From a cyanobacterium endosymbiont of Rhopalodia gibberula (lineage in GTDB: Bacteria; Cyanobacteriota; Cyanobacteriia; Cyanobacteriales; Microcystaceae), in assembly GCF_003574135.1 (NCBI RefSeq), contig NZ_AP018341.1:2517740-2581739 (forward strand): a DNA stretch of 64,000 bases, read 5' to 3'. This document shows positions 10,092 through 19,522 of this stretch, in pieces. The notes beneath the pieces were generated by a model. It was not told the origin of the DNA, ran no database searches, and was given only the letters and a program-made list of their open reading frames with translations. The position numbers and the translations under genes were made by a program. Numbering within the stretch: the stretch's first letter is position 1; each line of letters starts with the position of its first letter.

Positions 10092-11360
10092 TTAAATCCC
10101 AACTGTCATCCTTGATAAAGGACTAGCAAAAGCATCTTTGAGTAAAGCAACTTTATCAGTCGCTTCCCAGGGCAAATCAAGATCAGTTCGTCCAAAATGT
10201 CCATAAACTGCCACATCTTGATAGAAACGACCGCCTCGTTGTGAAGGAAATTCTCGTAGGTTGAAACTTTGAAGAATGCCTGCAGGACGTAATTCAAAAT
10301 GTTCTTTAACTAAATCAAGAAGTTTATCTTCATCAACTTTAGCTGTGCCAAAAGTGTCCACGAGGATGCTCACAGGGCGAGCTACTCCGATAGCATAACT
10401 CACTTGAACTTCGCACTTGTCTGCCAAACCAGCAGCAACGATATTTTTAGCCACATGACGACAAGCATAAGCTGCAGAGCGATCTACTTTGGTCGGATCT
10501 TTACCAGAGAAAGCACCGCCGCCGTGACGAGAGTAACCACCGTAGGTATCAACAATAATCTTACGTCCTGTTAATCCAGCATCTCCTTGAGGACCTCCAA
10601 TAACAAATTTACCCGTCGGGTTGACTAAAAAGTGGAGGTCCTTACTAGGTTTAATCTGAGCATCGTTCAAGACGGGTAGAATGACAGCTTCCCACAGATC
10701 TGATTTAATCTTTTTTTGAACTTTATCGTTGTCTGTAATCGAGTCAATAATTTCAGTATGTTGAGTAGAAACAAGAATGGTATCAATCCCCACAGGTTTT
10801 CCATTTTCATAGATAATTGATACCTGAGTTTTACCATCAGGACGTAAATAAGGTAGTTCTCTCATTTTACGTACTACGGCCAAGCGACGAGAGATGCGAT
10901 GGGCTAGACTAATTGGTAAGGGCATTAATTCGGGGGTTTCATTACAAGCAAACCCAAACATTAACCCCTGATCTCCGGCTCCAATGCTATCTAATTCGTC
11001 ACTACTAAGAGATTGTCTCTGTTCATGAGCTTCCGTTACCCCTTGGGCAATATCAGGAGACTGCTCGTCTACAGCAACCAAAACGGAACAACTATCAGCA
11101 GAAAAGCCATTGGTAGCATCAGTATAGCCAATTTCAGTAATTTTCTTACGAGCTAAATCGACAAAATCAACATGAGCTTTGGAGGTGATTTCTCCAGTAA
11201 TTAAAACTAAGCCTGTGTTAACGACCACTTCTGCCGCGACGCGACTGCGATCATCATGGTTAAGCAAAGCATCTAGAATAGCATCTGAAATCTGGTCGCA
11301 GATTTTATCAGGATGACCTTCGGTTACAGATTCGGAAGTAAACAGATAACGACAAGACAA
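10092..11360 (-). CDS. metK: S-adenosylmethionine synthase
   Basis: The product is 422 residues and makes SAM from methionine and ATP. The N-terminal signature ([15 protein letters not shown]) with the ATP-binding histidine, the GAGDQG motif and the [16 protein letters not shown] motif are all intact. The best start is TTG at 11360 rather than ATG: family members begin M-S-x-R-Y-L, which fits, and a GAGGG sequence sits about 9 bases upstream. SAM made here serves the methyltransferases of the window (MnmD, CobA) and the radical-SAM enzyme LipA. No SAM riboswitch is visible upstream. The next upstream sequence is a decayed HAD gene. Confidence 0.95.
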   Translation of the reverse strand: MSCRYLFTSESVTEGHPDKICDQISDAILDALLNHDDRSRVAAEVVVNTGLVLITGEITSKAHVDFVDLARKKITEIGYTDATNGFSADSCSVLVAVDEQSPDIAQGVTEAHEQRQSLSSDELDSIGAGDQGLMFGFACNETPELMPLPISLAHRISRRLAVVRKMRELPYLRPDGKTQVSIIYENGKPVGIDTILVSTQHTEIIDSITDNDKVQKKIKSDLWEAVILPVLNDAQIKPSKDLHFLVNPTGKFVIGGPQGDAGLTGRKIIVDTYGGYSRHGGGAFSGKDPTKVDRSAAYACRHVAKNIVAAGLADKCEVQVSYAIGVARPVSILVDTFGTAKVDEDKLLDLVKEHFELRPAGILQSFNLREFPSQRGGRFYQDVAVYGHFGRTDLDLPWEATDKVALLKDAFASPLSRMTVGI

Positions 11361-11502
11361 TTTTACTTACCCTCTCTTAGCAACGATAATGATAAAGATG
11401 ACGTTTTATAGTCTACAACTATACATGAGAATTTACGAATTAGTAAAATTGAATTTGATTAAGTTCGAGGATAGTAATATATGCCTTTTTTGAATGACTA
11501 GC

Positions 11503-11658
11503 TTAAGAATTATTCTGAGAGATTCCGATAGTTCCGGCAACTCCTCTTTGCTGGTCTATCGCAATATACCTGTCATAATCTTCTATCATTAAAGTAGAAG
11601 TAGGATAAGTTTTCAAACATTGACAAGCTTGGATAAATAATTGGGGATTAGGTTTGGT
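11503..11658 (-). pseudogene. HAD-superfamily hydrolase, C-terminal remnant
   Basis: About 51 codons in one frame run from a stop at 11659-11661 to TAA at 11503. They keep the HAD motif III region (KPNPQLFIQAC, with the conserved Lys-Pro), then a degraded motif IV (normally MIGDS-x-x-D, here MIEDYDRYIA), then the usual AGTIGI turn. The nucleophile domain and start are gone, and motif IV has lost its glycine. The family-wide spacing of these motifs makes chance unlikely. It lies upstream of metK on the same strand. Confidence 0.6.
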
Positions 11659-12029
11659 TTATATTTTATTTGAGCCTAGAATTAGTTAACTATATTCAGA
11701 CAGTTGATAAACCTTGATAAGGGTTTCCATGTTATAGATAAAATCCAATATTTAAATAAATCTAATATAGAAGTAATAATTATATTGAATGATAATCGCA
11801 AACAGTTCAGACCATAACAATTGTTAGAAAATAACAGTAAGAAAATAATTTTTGACCATTTAAATAAAATTATTTTGATGTATTAAATATTTCTTATTAA
11901 GAAATATTTTTGATTTTTAACCGTTAAATGCCTCGGCAAAAAATACTTATGTAGTAAAAAAGCTATCAATCAGGTTAATAGCTTTTAGTTTATTTTTTGT
12001 TAATTAACATTAATGGAAGTACTCTTTTA

Positions 12030-12190
12030 AAAGAATCTCTCAAAGAGCTTTTGAACAATATATTCTTGGTTTACAAATAATCTGCAAATTAAATCTTGTG
12101 TTAACTAACAAAAAAGTTTACCATATCTGTGTTGCCTGTAGTTAACTTAAAAACTAATATTCACCGCGTTCTTATACTATTAAATTTACT
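12030..12190 (-). pseudogene. Decayed gene fragment paralogous to the one at about 24.3 kb
   Basis: Read on the minus strand with frame changes, the end of this stretch gives QDLICRLFVNQEYIVQKLFE. It aligns with QDLIGKLFRDQEHIANKLFE near 24300-24360. The DNA match continues through the motif AATATTCACCGCG on the plus strand in both copies. Stops and frameshifts interrupt both. The family is not recognised. The two fragments look like the C-termini of two paralogues lost independently. Confidence 0.5.
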
Positions 12191-12422
12191 TCAAATATTT
12201 AATGTCATTTAATGTTATTTTTCAGAATTTTGTATCTAACTAACTAAGTCTAAGACATTTATACCTTTTAGCCAAATTCAGTATCAAACTAAAACTTAAT
12301 TTATAATATTCACCATTACCATATCATCTGAATTAACTTTCTAATATCTTTAGAAAGACAATTAACTTTCGTAAGATTTTCCACGGGAACTATGCAGAAA
12401 TTTGAGAGCGCCATTAATTAAA

Positions 12423-13295
12423 TTACTGTGAATTTCGCACTAATTTTTTCCATCGTTTTTTCCAACGACTTGTAGATTCTAAGTCACTACTGATTTGTTC
12501 TGTACGTCGTCGCTGATTAATGACCATAGCAGAATCTCGAAGACTGGGGTCGCGATAGGGAATAGCGGCACGTGTTTTTAAGTGTTCTTGTTCCTGTAAA
12601 GACAAAGGACATAAGTCTTGACAATTGAAACTTGCTATAGTTCCAGGTGACCGCCGCCCTACTCCTTTGGTGGGGGACACAGTTAACCCGGCTGACCGTA
12701 GAGCAGTTCTCACTGCGGCAGCACTTGAATATGTTCCCAACTTTCCTTGTGGGTGTAAACACCCTGATACAAGTTTAATAAATTCTATAGTCCATAATTG
12801 GGGACATTTTGGAGGAGAAAAAGGGTCAAGAAAAATTGCGTCGGCTTTAAAACCAGACTGGTAAAGAGTTTGAATAGTATTTCTGGCATCCCCTATCAAT
12901 AGGTTAGCTCTTAATCTTGGTATTTGTATCTCATGATTTTGGGCGAGTTGTGTTAGGGAATCTCTAATAAAAGAAGGCCATTGTTTAAGTAAATGGTAAA
13001 CACCGGCTTGATAAGGGACATCAATGTCAGATTCTAGAGCAATTAATTCAATGTGACACTCCCGATTAATTGACCAAATTCCCTCTAAAGCTGCTGCACT
13101 GTTGTAACCGAGTCCATAGCAAACATCGAGAATTTTCAATGACTTGTGACGTTTTGCTTTTTCTTTAAGTTGACAAGGATCGACAAATTTTTGTTCTGCT
13201 TCGAGTTTTGCTCCAGAATGGGAATGGAATAGTTCTCCAAATTCCTCAGAAAAGAAGGTGTACGAACCGTCATCAGTAAGTTGGGGGGTGAACAT
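12423..13295 (-). CDS. mnmD: MnmD-like tRNA mnm5s2U34 methyltransferase
   Basis: The product is 290 residues from the ATG at 13295. A TTG at 13328 would add 11 residues, but homologues begin near the FTPQLTDDGSYTFF segment, so I prefer the ATG. It is a SAM-dependent methyltransferase of the MnmC-like (DUF752) family without the FAD oxidase half. The SAM-binding motif LDVCYGLGYNS is at about 56-66, and the acidic post-motif DAIFLDPFSPPKCPQLW contains the DPFSP signature of this family. Members complete the wobble-uridine side chain of tRNAs for Lys, Glu and Gln. The C-terminal 50 residues are basic, which would suit tRNA contact. It is divergent from pyrR. Confidence 0.83.
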   Translation of the reverse strand: MFTPQLTDDGSYTFFSEEFGELFHSHSGAKLEAEQKFVDPCQLKEKAKRHKSLKILDVCYGLGYNSAAALEGIWSINRECHIELIALESDIDVPYQAGVYHLLKQWPSFIRDSLTQLAQNHEIQIPRLRANLLIGDARNTIQTLYQSGFKADAIFLDPFSPPKCPQLWTIEFIKLVSGCLHPQGKLGTYSSAAAVRTALRSAGLTVSPTKGVGRRSPGTIASFNCQDLCPLSLQEQEHLKTRAAIPYRDPSLRDSAMVINQRRRTEQISSDLESTSRWKKRWKKLVRNSQ

Positions 13296-13524
13296 AATTA
13301 AGGTAAGAGGTCTGGGGAGATAGGACAACAGTTTGACATTTGACTTTTAACTTTTATGAAGTCGCGCTCGTAGCCAAGCGAAAGCGAGAAACTTCCAACT
13401 TAATAAACAGAGATGTAGAATTAAATTCTAACTTCCGTATTAGGTTGATTTAAGATTAAGTTTTTACTGACTTAATGACTTTAAGTGATCTTTTAAAATG
13501 GAGGACGAATATAGGGGAGAGGGT

Positions 13525-14049
13525 ATGATCAAAAAAATACTGACTACGGAAAACATACGTCGCATCATCACCCGTTTAGCTTCTCAAGTCATTGAAAAAT
13601 CGGGAGATCTCTCTGAGTTAGTACTTTTGGGGATTTACACCCGAGGGGTGACTCTAGCTTATCTAATCGCTCAGCAAATTGAGATGTTAGAAGGTGTTAA
13701 AGTCTCAGTAGGAGCTGTCGATGTGACATTTTATCGTGATGATCTTGATCGTATAAAAACTCGCACTCCTGCTAAAACTAAAATTCCTTTTGATTTAACG
13801 GGAAAAACGGTGGTCTTAGTAGATGATGTCCTTTACAAAGGACGGACAATTCGGGCAGCCTTAAATGCGGTGACGGAATATGGACGACCCGAAGTCATTA
13901 GGTTATTAGTTTTAGTAGACCGTGGCCATCGAGAGTTACCTATTCATCCTGATTTTACTGGAAAAAAACTTCCCACAGCTTCCCAAGAACAGGTTAAAGT
14001 GTATCTGCAAGAGACTGACGGAAGGGATGCCGTAGAGTTAATTGGGTAA
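13525..14049 (+). CDS. pyrR: PyrR bifunctional pyr regulator / uracil phosphoribosyltransferase
   Basis: The product is 174 residues from the ATG at 13525, which has GGGGAGAGGG just upstream. A further ATG at 13498 would add nine residues not found in the family and has no ribosome-binding site. The PRPP-binding motif [12 protein letters not shown] is at 97-108, and the [10 protein letters not shown] and TRTPAKT segments are typical of PyrR. Homologues bind pyr mRNA in some bacteria and also convert uracil to UMP. In cyanobacteria no pyr operon is adjacent, and none is here, so pyrimidine salvage is the safer function. Confidence 0.9.
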   Translation: MIKKILTTENIRRIITRLASQVIEKSGDLSELVLLGIYTRGVTLAYLIAQQIEMLEGVKVSVGAVDVTFYRDDLDRIKTRTPAKTKIPFDLTGKTVVLVDDVLYKGRTIRAALNAVTEYGRPEVIRLLVLVDRGHRELPIHPDFTGKKLPTASQEQVKVYLQETDGRDAVELIG

Positions 14050-14342
14050 TAAACTACCTCACAAACCATACAAAAGCAAAGCATGATAGCTACTTTATTA
14101 GTTATTAATAAGTGTAATATTTGTGGCTCTTCTAGACTGAGTATGATAAGTTGGTAGCCAGTAACTCCTAAAACTCTTCTTCTGGGTGTGTCCTGTAACT
14201 TAATTTTTTTATAGAGATAAAGTTTTTAAAATATTGAAAACCTTGTAAGACAGTACTTTGAGCTTTTATTCATTAAATTTTCGTGACAGCTAGTCTAGAA
14301 GAGTCATATTTATTAAATTTTAGGGACTTGAGTTAAACTATT

Positions 14343-15596
14343 ATGAGTGCAGAAATTATTTGTGTGGGGACAGAATTGTTATTAGGAGATATCCTAAATA
14401 CTAATGTTCAATTTTTGGCCAAAGAACTTGCCAGTTTAGGAATTCCTCACTTTTATCAAACTGTTGTTGGTGATAATTTGACCCGTTTACAAGATGTTAT
14501 TGAAATTGCTAGTCAACGGGCTTCTATTTTAGTGTTTACAGGAGGGTTAGGTCCAACACCTGATGATTTAACAACGGAAACCATCGCCCAGATGTTTGAG
14601 ACTCCCTTAGTAGAACATCCTGAAATTATTAGAGATATTACTCAAAAATTAGCTGCACAGGGGCGAACTATGGCAGATAATAATCGTAAACAAGCTTTAC
14701 TTCCTAAAGGGGCTGATATTTTGCCCAACCCTTCTGGAACTGCTCCTGGCATTTTGTGGCAACCTCGTCCCAATTTAACTATAATTACCTTTCCTGGGGT
14801 CCCTTCGGAAATGAAACGTATGTGGAGAGAAACCGCCGTTTCTTACCTTAAAAGCCAAGGTTGGGGTAAAGAAATTATTTACAGTCGAATGTTATATTTT
14901 AGAGGCATTGGCGAGTCAGATTTATCTGCAAAATTAGCTAACTTCTTCGAATTGTCTAATCCTACAGTAGCCCCCTATGCTTCTTTAGGGGAAGTGCGTT
15001 TAAGAATATCTGCAAAAACTCAATCAAAAATAGAGGCAATCGCGCTGATCGAACCAATTGCTAAAAAAATCCAGGAAATAGCTGGATCAGACTATTATGG
15101 ATCAGATGATGATACTTTAGCTTTGGTAGTAGGAAATTTATTGAAGCAAGCAGGAGAAACGGCAAGTGTTGCTGAATCCTGTACAGGAGGCGGTTTAGGT
15201 GCGATGTTAACCACAGTTTCAGGAAGTTCAGACTATTTTCTCGGAGGAATTATTGCCTATAATAATCAGGTAAAAATAGATTTATTAGGAGTTAATTCCA
15301 ACGATTTAGAACAATATGGAGCTGTTAGCGAGCTAATAGCACAACAAATGGCCCTAGGGGTTAAAAAACGGTTAGGGACTTCCTGGGGAATAAGTATTAC
15401 AGGAATTGCCGGTCCTGGAGGAGGGACAGAAATTAAACCTGTAGGATTAGTTTATGTTGGATTAGCTGATAATCAAGGAAGAGTGGAGAGTTTTAAGTGT
15501 CAGTTTGGGGTAATGCATGATCGTGATACCATACGATTTTTAAGTAGTTATGCTGCTTTGGATCAATTACGTCGTAAATTGTTACTTAGAAAGTAG
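14343..15596 (+). CDS. cinA: CinA-like protein (competence/damage-inducible; NMN amidohydrolase type)
   Basis: The product is 417 residues, the full two-domain length. The N-terminal half is a MoaB/MoeA-like (COG1058) domain with GGLGPTPDD at about 67-75. The C-terminal half is a PncC domain with SVAESCTGG and the GIAGPGGGTE motif. PncC domains deamidate nicotinamide mononucleotide, returning it to NAD synthesis, and the COG1058 half can act as an ADP-ribose pyrophosphatase. Both catalytic regions look intact. With nnr in the same window this gives two NAD-economy enzymes. Single gene, with decayed DNA downstream. Confidence 0.9.
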   Translation: MSAEIICVGTELLLGDILNTNVQFLAKELASLGIPHFYQTVVGDNLTRLQDVIEIASQRASILVFTGGLGPTPDDLTTETIAQMFETPLVEHPEIIRDITQKLAAQGRTMADNNRKQALLPKGADILPNPSGTAPGILWQPRPNLTIITFPGVPSEMKRMWRETAVSYLKSQGWGKEIIYSRMLYFRGIGESDLSAKLANFFELSNPTVAPYASLGEVRLRISAKTQSKIEAIALIEPIAKKIQEIAGSDYYGSDDDTLALVVGNLLKQAGETASVAESCTGGGLGAMLTTVSGSSDYFLGGIIAYNNQVKIDLLGVNSNDLEQYGAVSELIAQQMALGVKKRLGTSWGISITGIAGPGGGTEIKPVGLVYVGLADNQGRVESFKCQFGVMHDRDTIRFLSSYAALDQLRRKLLLRK

Positions 15597-16055
15597 TATA
15601 GAAAACAAGAAAAGGGAGTGTTTAAAGCACTTTCTATAACAGTCAAATTTTTGATGAAATAAAAGCTTAAAAATTGACAAACCTGAGTATTTGTAACTGT
15701 CTTTATGTTATACAGACGAGTTTAAAATAAAGGCAAATCCCAATGAATCAAGTCAAGAAACAATTTACAGTTAAAATTTTACGAAGGTTGGCATCATTGT
15801 AATATTTGTGTTTTTTAGTAAAATACAACTATTACCAAAATAAACAGCTTTTTGTTTATCCACATTCACAGATTGATTCTTGGTTAACTCACAAATAAGT
15901 TATACCATCCAGATCTATAGAAAAGTTGTTTTAACATATATAGACAGGAGATAAACAGGAGTTGAAATAAGTCCTACGGCAGACAAAAACATTGTAAATA
16001 TACGTCAAATTGAGCTCTAAATACCATTAGAAGTAATGCCAGCAACAACATTCAC

Positions 16056-16103
16056 TAGCATCTCCACCCATTCCAGGTAAGGCTGGAATGGGTGGAGATG
16101 CTA
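16056..16103. repeat. Perfect 20-bp inverted repeat with 8-base spacer
   Basis: The arms 16056-16075 (TAGCATCTCCACCCATTCCA) and 16084-16103 are exact reverse complements, separated by GGTAAGGC whose outer G and C can also pair. It is GC-richer than its surroundings and lies in decayed DNA about 460 bp after cinA, upstream of an ankyrin relic that reads toward it. It could be a terminator or a mobile palindromic element. There is no clear T-tract. Confidence 0.85.
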
Positions 16104-16129
16104 TCGCATCAATAGCAAACAAGGCAAAG

Positions 16130-16460
16130 ACTTAAAGAATTACTAGACCAATATTGTTCATTTATTCAAGAATCATGATACAAGTGCGCTTATAGATTAC
16201 ATTTGCTAAAGAAGAATAATGCCGCCGCTAACATCAAGGTACTGATCCCTAATGGAGGTCGTTATTGATTAACCAAAGCCCCTTTTTCTAAAAAATGATC
16301 TAGATATTAGGCAATCGCCTCGCTGCGCCCCGCATACATTAATACATCCGTCAGACGAAAATCAGTAGTATTGACTCATGCGCTTTGAGTAAGTAAGACC
16401 TTAACATCGTTCAAATTAGCTTGACGAGCCGCACTTACCAACTAAAAATCTAAGGACAAA
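16130..16460 (-). pseudogene. Ankyrin-repeat protein pseudogene
   Basis: The minus strand gives ankyrin consensus pieces. LVSAARQANLNDVKVLL is followed by an in-frame TGA at 16376-16378, where the repeat expects G-A-D-V-N. VNTTDFRLTDVLMYAGRSEAIA follows in the same frame. Further along, after a frameshift, ALFFFSK-type and weak repeat-like segments continue to about 16130. The ~33-residue spacing of the repeat is kept. Several stops make it non-functional. Ankyrin proteins are often expendable accessory or interaction proteins. Confidence 0.62.
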
Positions 16461-16805
16461 ACCATAGTATTTTTCTAAACTTATTCCTTTATTATGCTCA
16501 GATTACATTAAAACGTAAACACTAAACAAGAGTCTTATCGGTAAGAATCGATTAATGGGTGACGAATCAAAGTAGATTGACTATTAATAATTTTTTTCAT
16601 GATTTAAAGCAACATGCCATAAATGCCAAAAGAGAAAAAGTTCTTAGGTTACTTGTTTGAGTTACGTCTTTATATTTTTTCATATAAAACTATATAGTCA
16701 CAAGCACCCATTCGAACAAAAATAAGTCTGATAATGTTAGGTACGGAGTAGATTGTCTGTGAACGATCTACATTATTACTCAAAATCAATTAGAGATATA
16801 TTGCT

Positions 16806-17792
16806 ATGTCCGAACTTAGTTATGATGTTACCCTATTTATCAGTCATGTTCTCAAATCCTTGCCTTTTCTTCTGTGGGGAATTATTGTTTCGAGTAGTTT
16901 ATTGGCTTTTCTTGATGAACATCAATTCGTAGCCAAGTTACCGCAAAATCGAATTTTAGGGGCTATTGTCGGCAGTAGTTTGGGGATAATGATTCCTGTA
17001 GGACAATACGGTAATATTCCTGTAACACGGAGATTATTGTTACAAGGTGCTTCTATTCCCCTGTCTATCAGTTTTTTGATAGCTTCCCCGACGATTAATC
17101 CTTTTGTAATTTGGGTTAGTTGGGGAGTGCTTGGCAATTATCCAAGACTTCTTTTTTTACGAATTTTAGGGGCTTGGCTTATTGGTATTATTCTAGGATT
17201 AATTTTTAGTGCTTATGCTGATAAACCGTCTGGAAAATCCAGAAATCTATCTACCTTGGCAATTTACTCAACTTTACTTCACTCAGGTACTTTATTACGT
17301 TCCCGTAATACTCCCCAAACCCTCCATAGGACAGGGAGTTTAATTTATGAGTATAAAGCTAATTCAGCGATTCCTGACCATTTGTGGGGGCGATGCCTGT
17401 TGTTTTTGGATAATCTCATTAAAGAATTTCTTGAACTCGGTAGTATCCTCTTGTTGGGATGTGCGATAACTACCGTGGCTCAAGTTTTTCTACCTCAAGC
17501 ACAGTTGCTAACATGGGGGCAAACTCCTGTAACTCAAATCCTAGTAATGTCCCTTTTGAGCTTGGTTCTATCCTTTAATTCTTTGTGTACTCCCTATTTT
17601 ATTAATCCTCTGACTAATAAGTTTCTGTATGGGTCAAACTTGGTTTTTTTGTTATTAAGTTCTCTAATTAATCTTAAAAGTCTTAGCTTACTTTTCATGA
17701 CGATACGCCCTAAAGCAGCAATGTATATATTGATTTTAACCGCACAATTAATGATTTTATTGTGTTTTGCCCTTAATTTTTATTTAAGCTAG
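16806..17792 (+). CDS. YraQ/DUF318-family permease
   Basis: The product is 328 residues and very hydrophobic, with about eight membrane segments in two groups separated by a soluble linker (about residues 135-205). This matches the UPF0718/YraQ permease family, whose members are putative permeases with poorly defined substrates. The N-terminal repeat (GSSLGIMIPVGQYGNIPVTRRLL then GASIPLSISFLIASPTINP) is well kept. The C-terminal repeat is weaker: around residues 250-275 the usual conserved acidic/aromatic stretch is replaced by FNSLCTPYFINPLTNKFLYG. The gene may be under relaxed selection although the frame is open. Stand-alone gene between two gaps. Substrate unknown. Confidence 0.72.
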   Translation: MSELSYDVTLFISHVLKSLPFLLWGIIVSSSLLAFLDEHQFVAKLPQNRILGAIVGSSLGIMIPVGQYGNIPVTRRLLLQGASIPLSISFLIASPTINPFVIWVSWGVLGNYPRLLFLRILGAWLIGIILGLIFSAYADKPSGKSRNLSTLAIYSTLLHSGTLLRSRNTPQTLHRTGSLIYEYKANSAIPDHLWGRCLLFLDNLIKEFLELGSILLLGCAITTVAQVFLPQAQLLTWGQTPVTQILVMSLLSLVLSFNSLCTPYFINPLTNKFLYGSNLVFLLLSSLINLKSLSLLFMTIRPKAAMYILILTAQLMILLCFALNFYLS

Positions 17793-18217
17793 AGTCAAAA
17801 AACTACATAAATTTTTAAATCAAAATATAAAATTTTCTTAATATCATAGATATATAATTTAGTATTTAAAACTAATTTTTTGTTGATCAAAATATTATAT
17901 CAATAATTAAAGTTAGAAAAAAGCTTCTTTGATAGACAGCTTGTAAGGTTAACAAAAAGTTAAAAAAAGAACATTCTCCACCAGTTTATATCTGTATCGT
18001 TAACTCACAATAGCAGTAGCCAATCTAGATGCTTTAAAGTAAGTAAAAGATAGCCAGGCATCTAAATTAAAATTCAGTGCAACTCTAGACAATTTTGAGC
18101 AAAATGGTAATTTTTTGAACTACTAGAATTAGGTTACTATTATTATTTAGGTTTTTTAATCATTAAAGATAAAATAAACCGCTAAAATAGTAATGGCAAA
18201 ATCTAATTATTAGAAGT
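17793..18217. other. Intergenic, nothing recognised
   Basis: 425 bp of AT-rich spacer between the permease and dienelactone hydrolase genes. I found no relic or strong hairpin. Confidence 0.5.
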
Positions 18218-18955
18218 ATGCAAGTAAAACGTCAGAACGTTAGCCTTCTTGTAGAAGATAATGCAATGAGGGTCTATATTGCTCGTCCGGATCAGGAAGG
18301 AACTTTCCCGGGGATTCTATTCTATAGTGATATTTATCAGTTAGGAAGTCCTATCACTCGACTAGCCGACCATTTAGCTGGTTATGGTTTTGTCGTGGCT
18401 GCTCCAGAGATTTATTACCGTCAGTTATCTCTAGGGACTATCATTGAACCAACAGATCTTGGACGTATTCAAGGAAATGAGGCAGCCCGAAAAACCTCAA
18501 TGAGTGAGTTTGACTGCGATATTTCCGCTCTTATTGATTTCTTAAGTAATTACGAAGCCGTTTCCTCGCAACAAATTGGGACGATGGGTTTTTGTATTGG
18601 TGGACATCTGGCTTGTCGTGCAGCGTTTAACCCCTTGGTTAAGGCATCGGTTTATGTTTACCCTACTGGAATTCACAATGGTAAGTTGGGACGAGAAAAG
18701 GCAAATACCCTTGCAAGGATAGGAGAGATTCAAGGAGAAGCCTTACTAATTTTTGGAACTTTAGATTCTCATATTCCAGAAGATGGCAGAGTTATCATTA
18801 AGCAAACCTTAAAAAAACAGAACATCCGCCATAAAATTTTGGAGTATCAAGCCAATCATACCTTTATGCGAGATGATGGTTATCGGTTTGATCCAGTGGC
18901 AACGGATGAAGTTTGGAAAGAGGTTATCACATTTTTCCAGCCTATTCTGTCCTGA
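18218..18955 (+). CDS. Dienelactone hydrolase family protein
   Basis: The product is 245 residues, an alpha/beta hydrolase of the dienelactone hydrolase family. The nucleophile is the cysteine in GFCIGGH, the acid is the Asp in GTLDSHIPE, and the histidine is in NHTFM, giving the family's Cys-Asp-His triad. There is no signal peptide, so it should act in the cytosol. Such enzymes hydrolyse lactones or esters; the real substrate in cyanobacteria is not established. The open frame and intact triad suggest activity. A short CCTG-ATAT-CAGG hairpin followed by T8 lies just after the stop. Confidence 0.85.
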   Translation: MQVKRQNVSLLVEDNAMRVYIARPDQEGTFPGILFYSDIYQLGSPITRLADHLAGYGFVVAAPEIYYRQLSLGTIIEPTDLGRIQGNEAARKTSMSEFDCDISALIDFLSNYEAVSSQQIGTMGFCIGGHLACRAAFNPLVKASVYVYPTGIHNGKLGREKANTLARIGEIQGEALLIFGTLDSHIPEDGRVIIKQTLKKQNIRHKILEYQANHTFMRDDGYRFDPVATDEVWKEVITFFQPILS

Positions 18956-18957
18956 AT

Positions 18958-18977
18958 CCTGATATCAGGTTTTTTTT
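18958..18977 (+). terminator. Short hairpin plus T-tract after the dienelactone hydrolase gene
   Basis: CCTGATATCAGG followed by eight T residues lies 3-22 bases after the stop at 18955. The stem is only 4 bp with an ATAT loop, so it would be a weak rho-independent terminator. Confidence 0.45.
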
Positions 18978-19261
18978 GAAATCAGCACGAAAAAAACTAA
19001 CAAAAAGAATTAAGATAATCAGTCTTCAAATCTATAACATCACACATTATGGTTAGAGAACTGATAGGATGACAAGAATTTATATGCCGATATGCTGCCC
19101 ATCCGACTCATATATAAATTAGATTCAGGAGTAGTTTTTTTATTTGCTATGCTAATTCAGAATGATAATAACCTATTTCCAATAGAATTCTAATACTATT
19201 TATCTTCTCTAAAAGATTTGGATATTTGGAAAAATTTAGAGGCTACTGATAGTTGTAAAGG

Positions 19262-19522
19262 ATGATTATTATTTTTTATATAAGAAGTACGTTCGTAATC
19301 GATTATGATAAAGTCGATCAGCATTGGTTTATGCTCTCTTATAAGATTGTCTCTTCTACAGAAGACACAAATAGTTTTCTCGAACTCTTAAACACAGTAA
19401 TCAAAAACAAGTATTTTTTGATTATAAAACGTCGAGATAAAGAGAAAGTTACTTTTATTACGGAATCTGAAATTATAAATGAGTCTAGTAGAAAACCTAT
19501 GTCTTTTGAACTTCTTTCCTAA
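19262..19522 (+). CDS. Doubtful 86-codon ORF, unknown protein
   Basis: This is an open frame of 86 codons, and an internal ATG (HWFMLSYK) could give about 63 codons. The translation is mixed hydrophobic and charged, with no motif I recognise. Base composition is like the surrounding decayed DNA and no clear ribosome-binding site is visible. It could be a small remnant or a chance ORF, and is listed because it is the only reading frame of any size between 18956 and 20617. Confidence 0.25.
   Translation: MIIIFYIRSTFVIDYDKVDQHWFMLSYKIVSSTEDTNSFLELLNTVIKNKYFLIIKRRDKEKVTFITESEIINESSRKPMSFELLS

Larger units (their letters stand above)
11361..12422. other. 1.1-kb gap with two gene relics
   Basis: No intact gene is present. 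It holds an HAD hydrolase remnant (11503-11658) and a minus-strand relic at about 12030-12190 that is homologous to one at about 24295-24460. Between them is low-complexity AT-rich DNA with a short hairpin around 11955-11990 (AAAAGCTAT paired with ATAGCTTTT). Confidence 0.55.
15597..16805. other. 1.2-kb gap with a long hairpin and an ankyrin relic
   Basis: No intact gene is present. It contains a perfect 20-bp inverted repeat (16056-16103) and an ankyrin-repeat pseudogene (about 16130-16460). 15600-16050 and 16470-16800 show nothing recognisable beyond AT-rich spacer. Confidence 0.55.

Noticed and set aside
10106-10297. 63-codon minus-strand ORF
   Set aside because: Overlaps metK in another frame.
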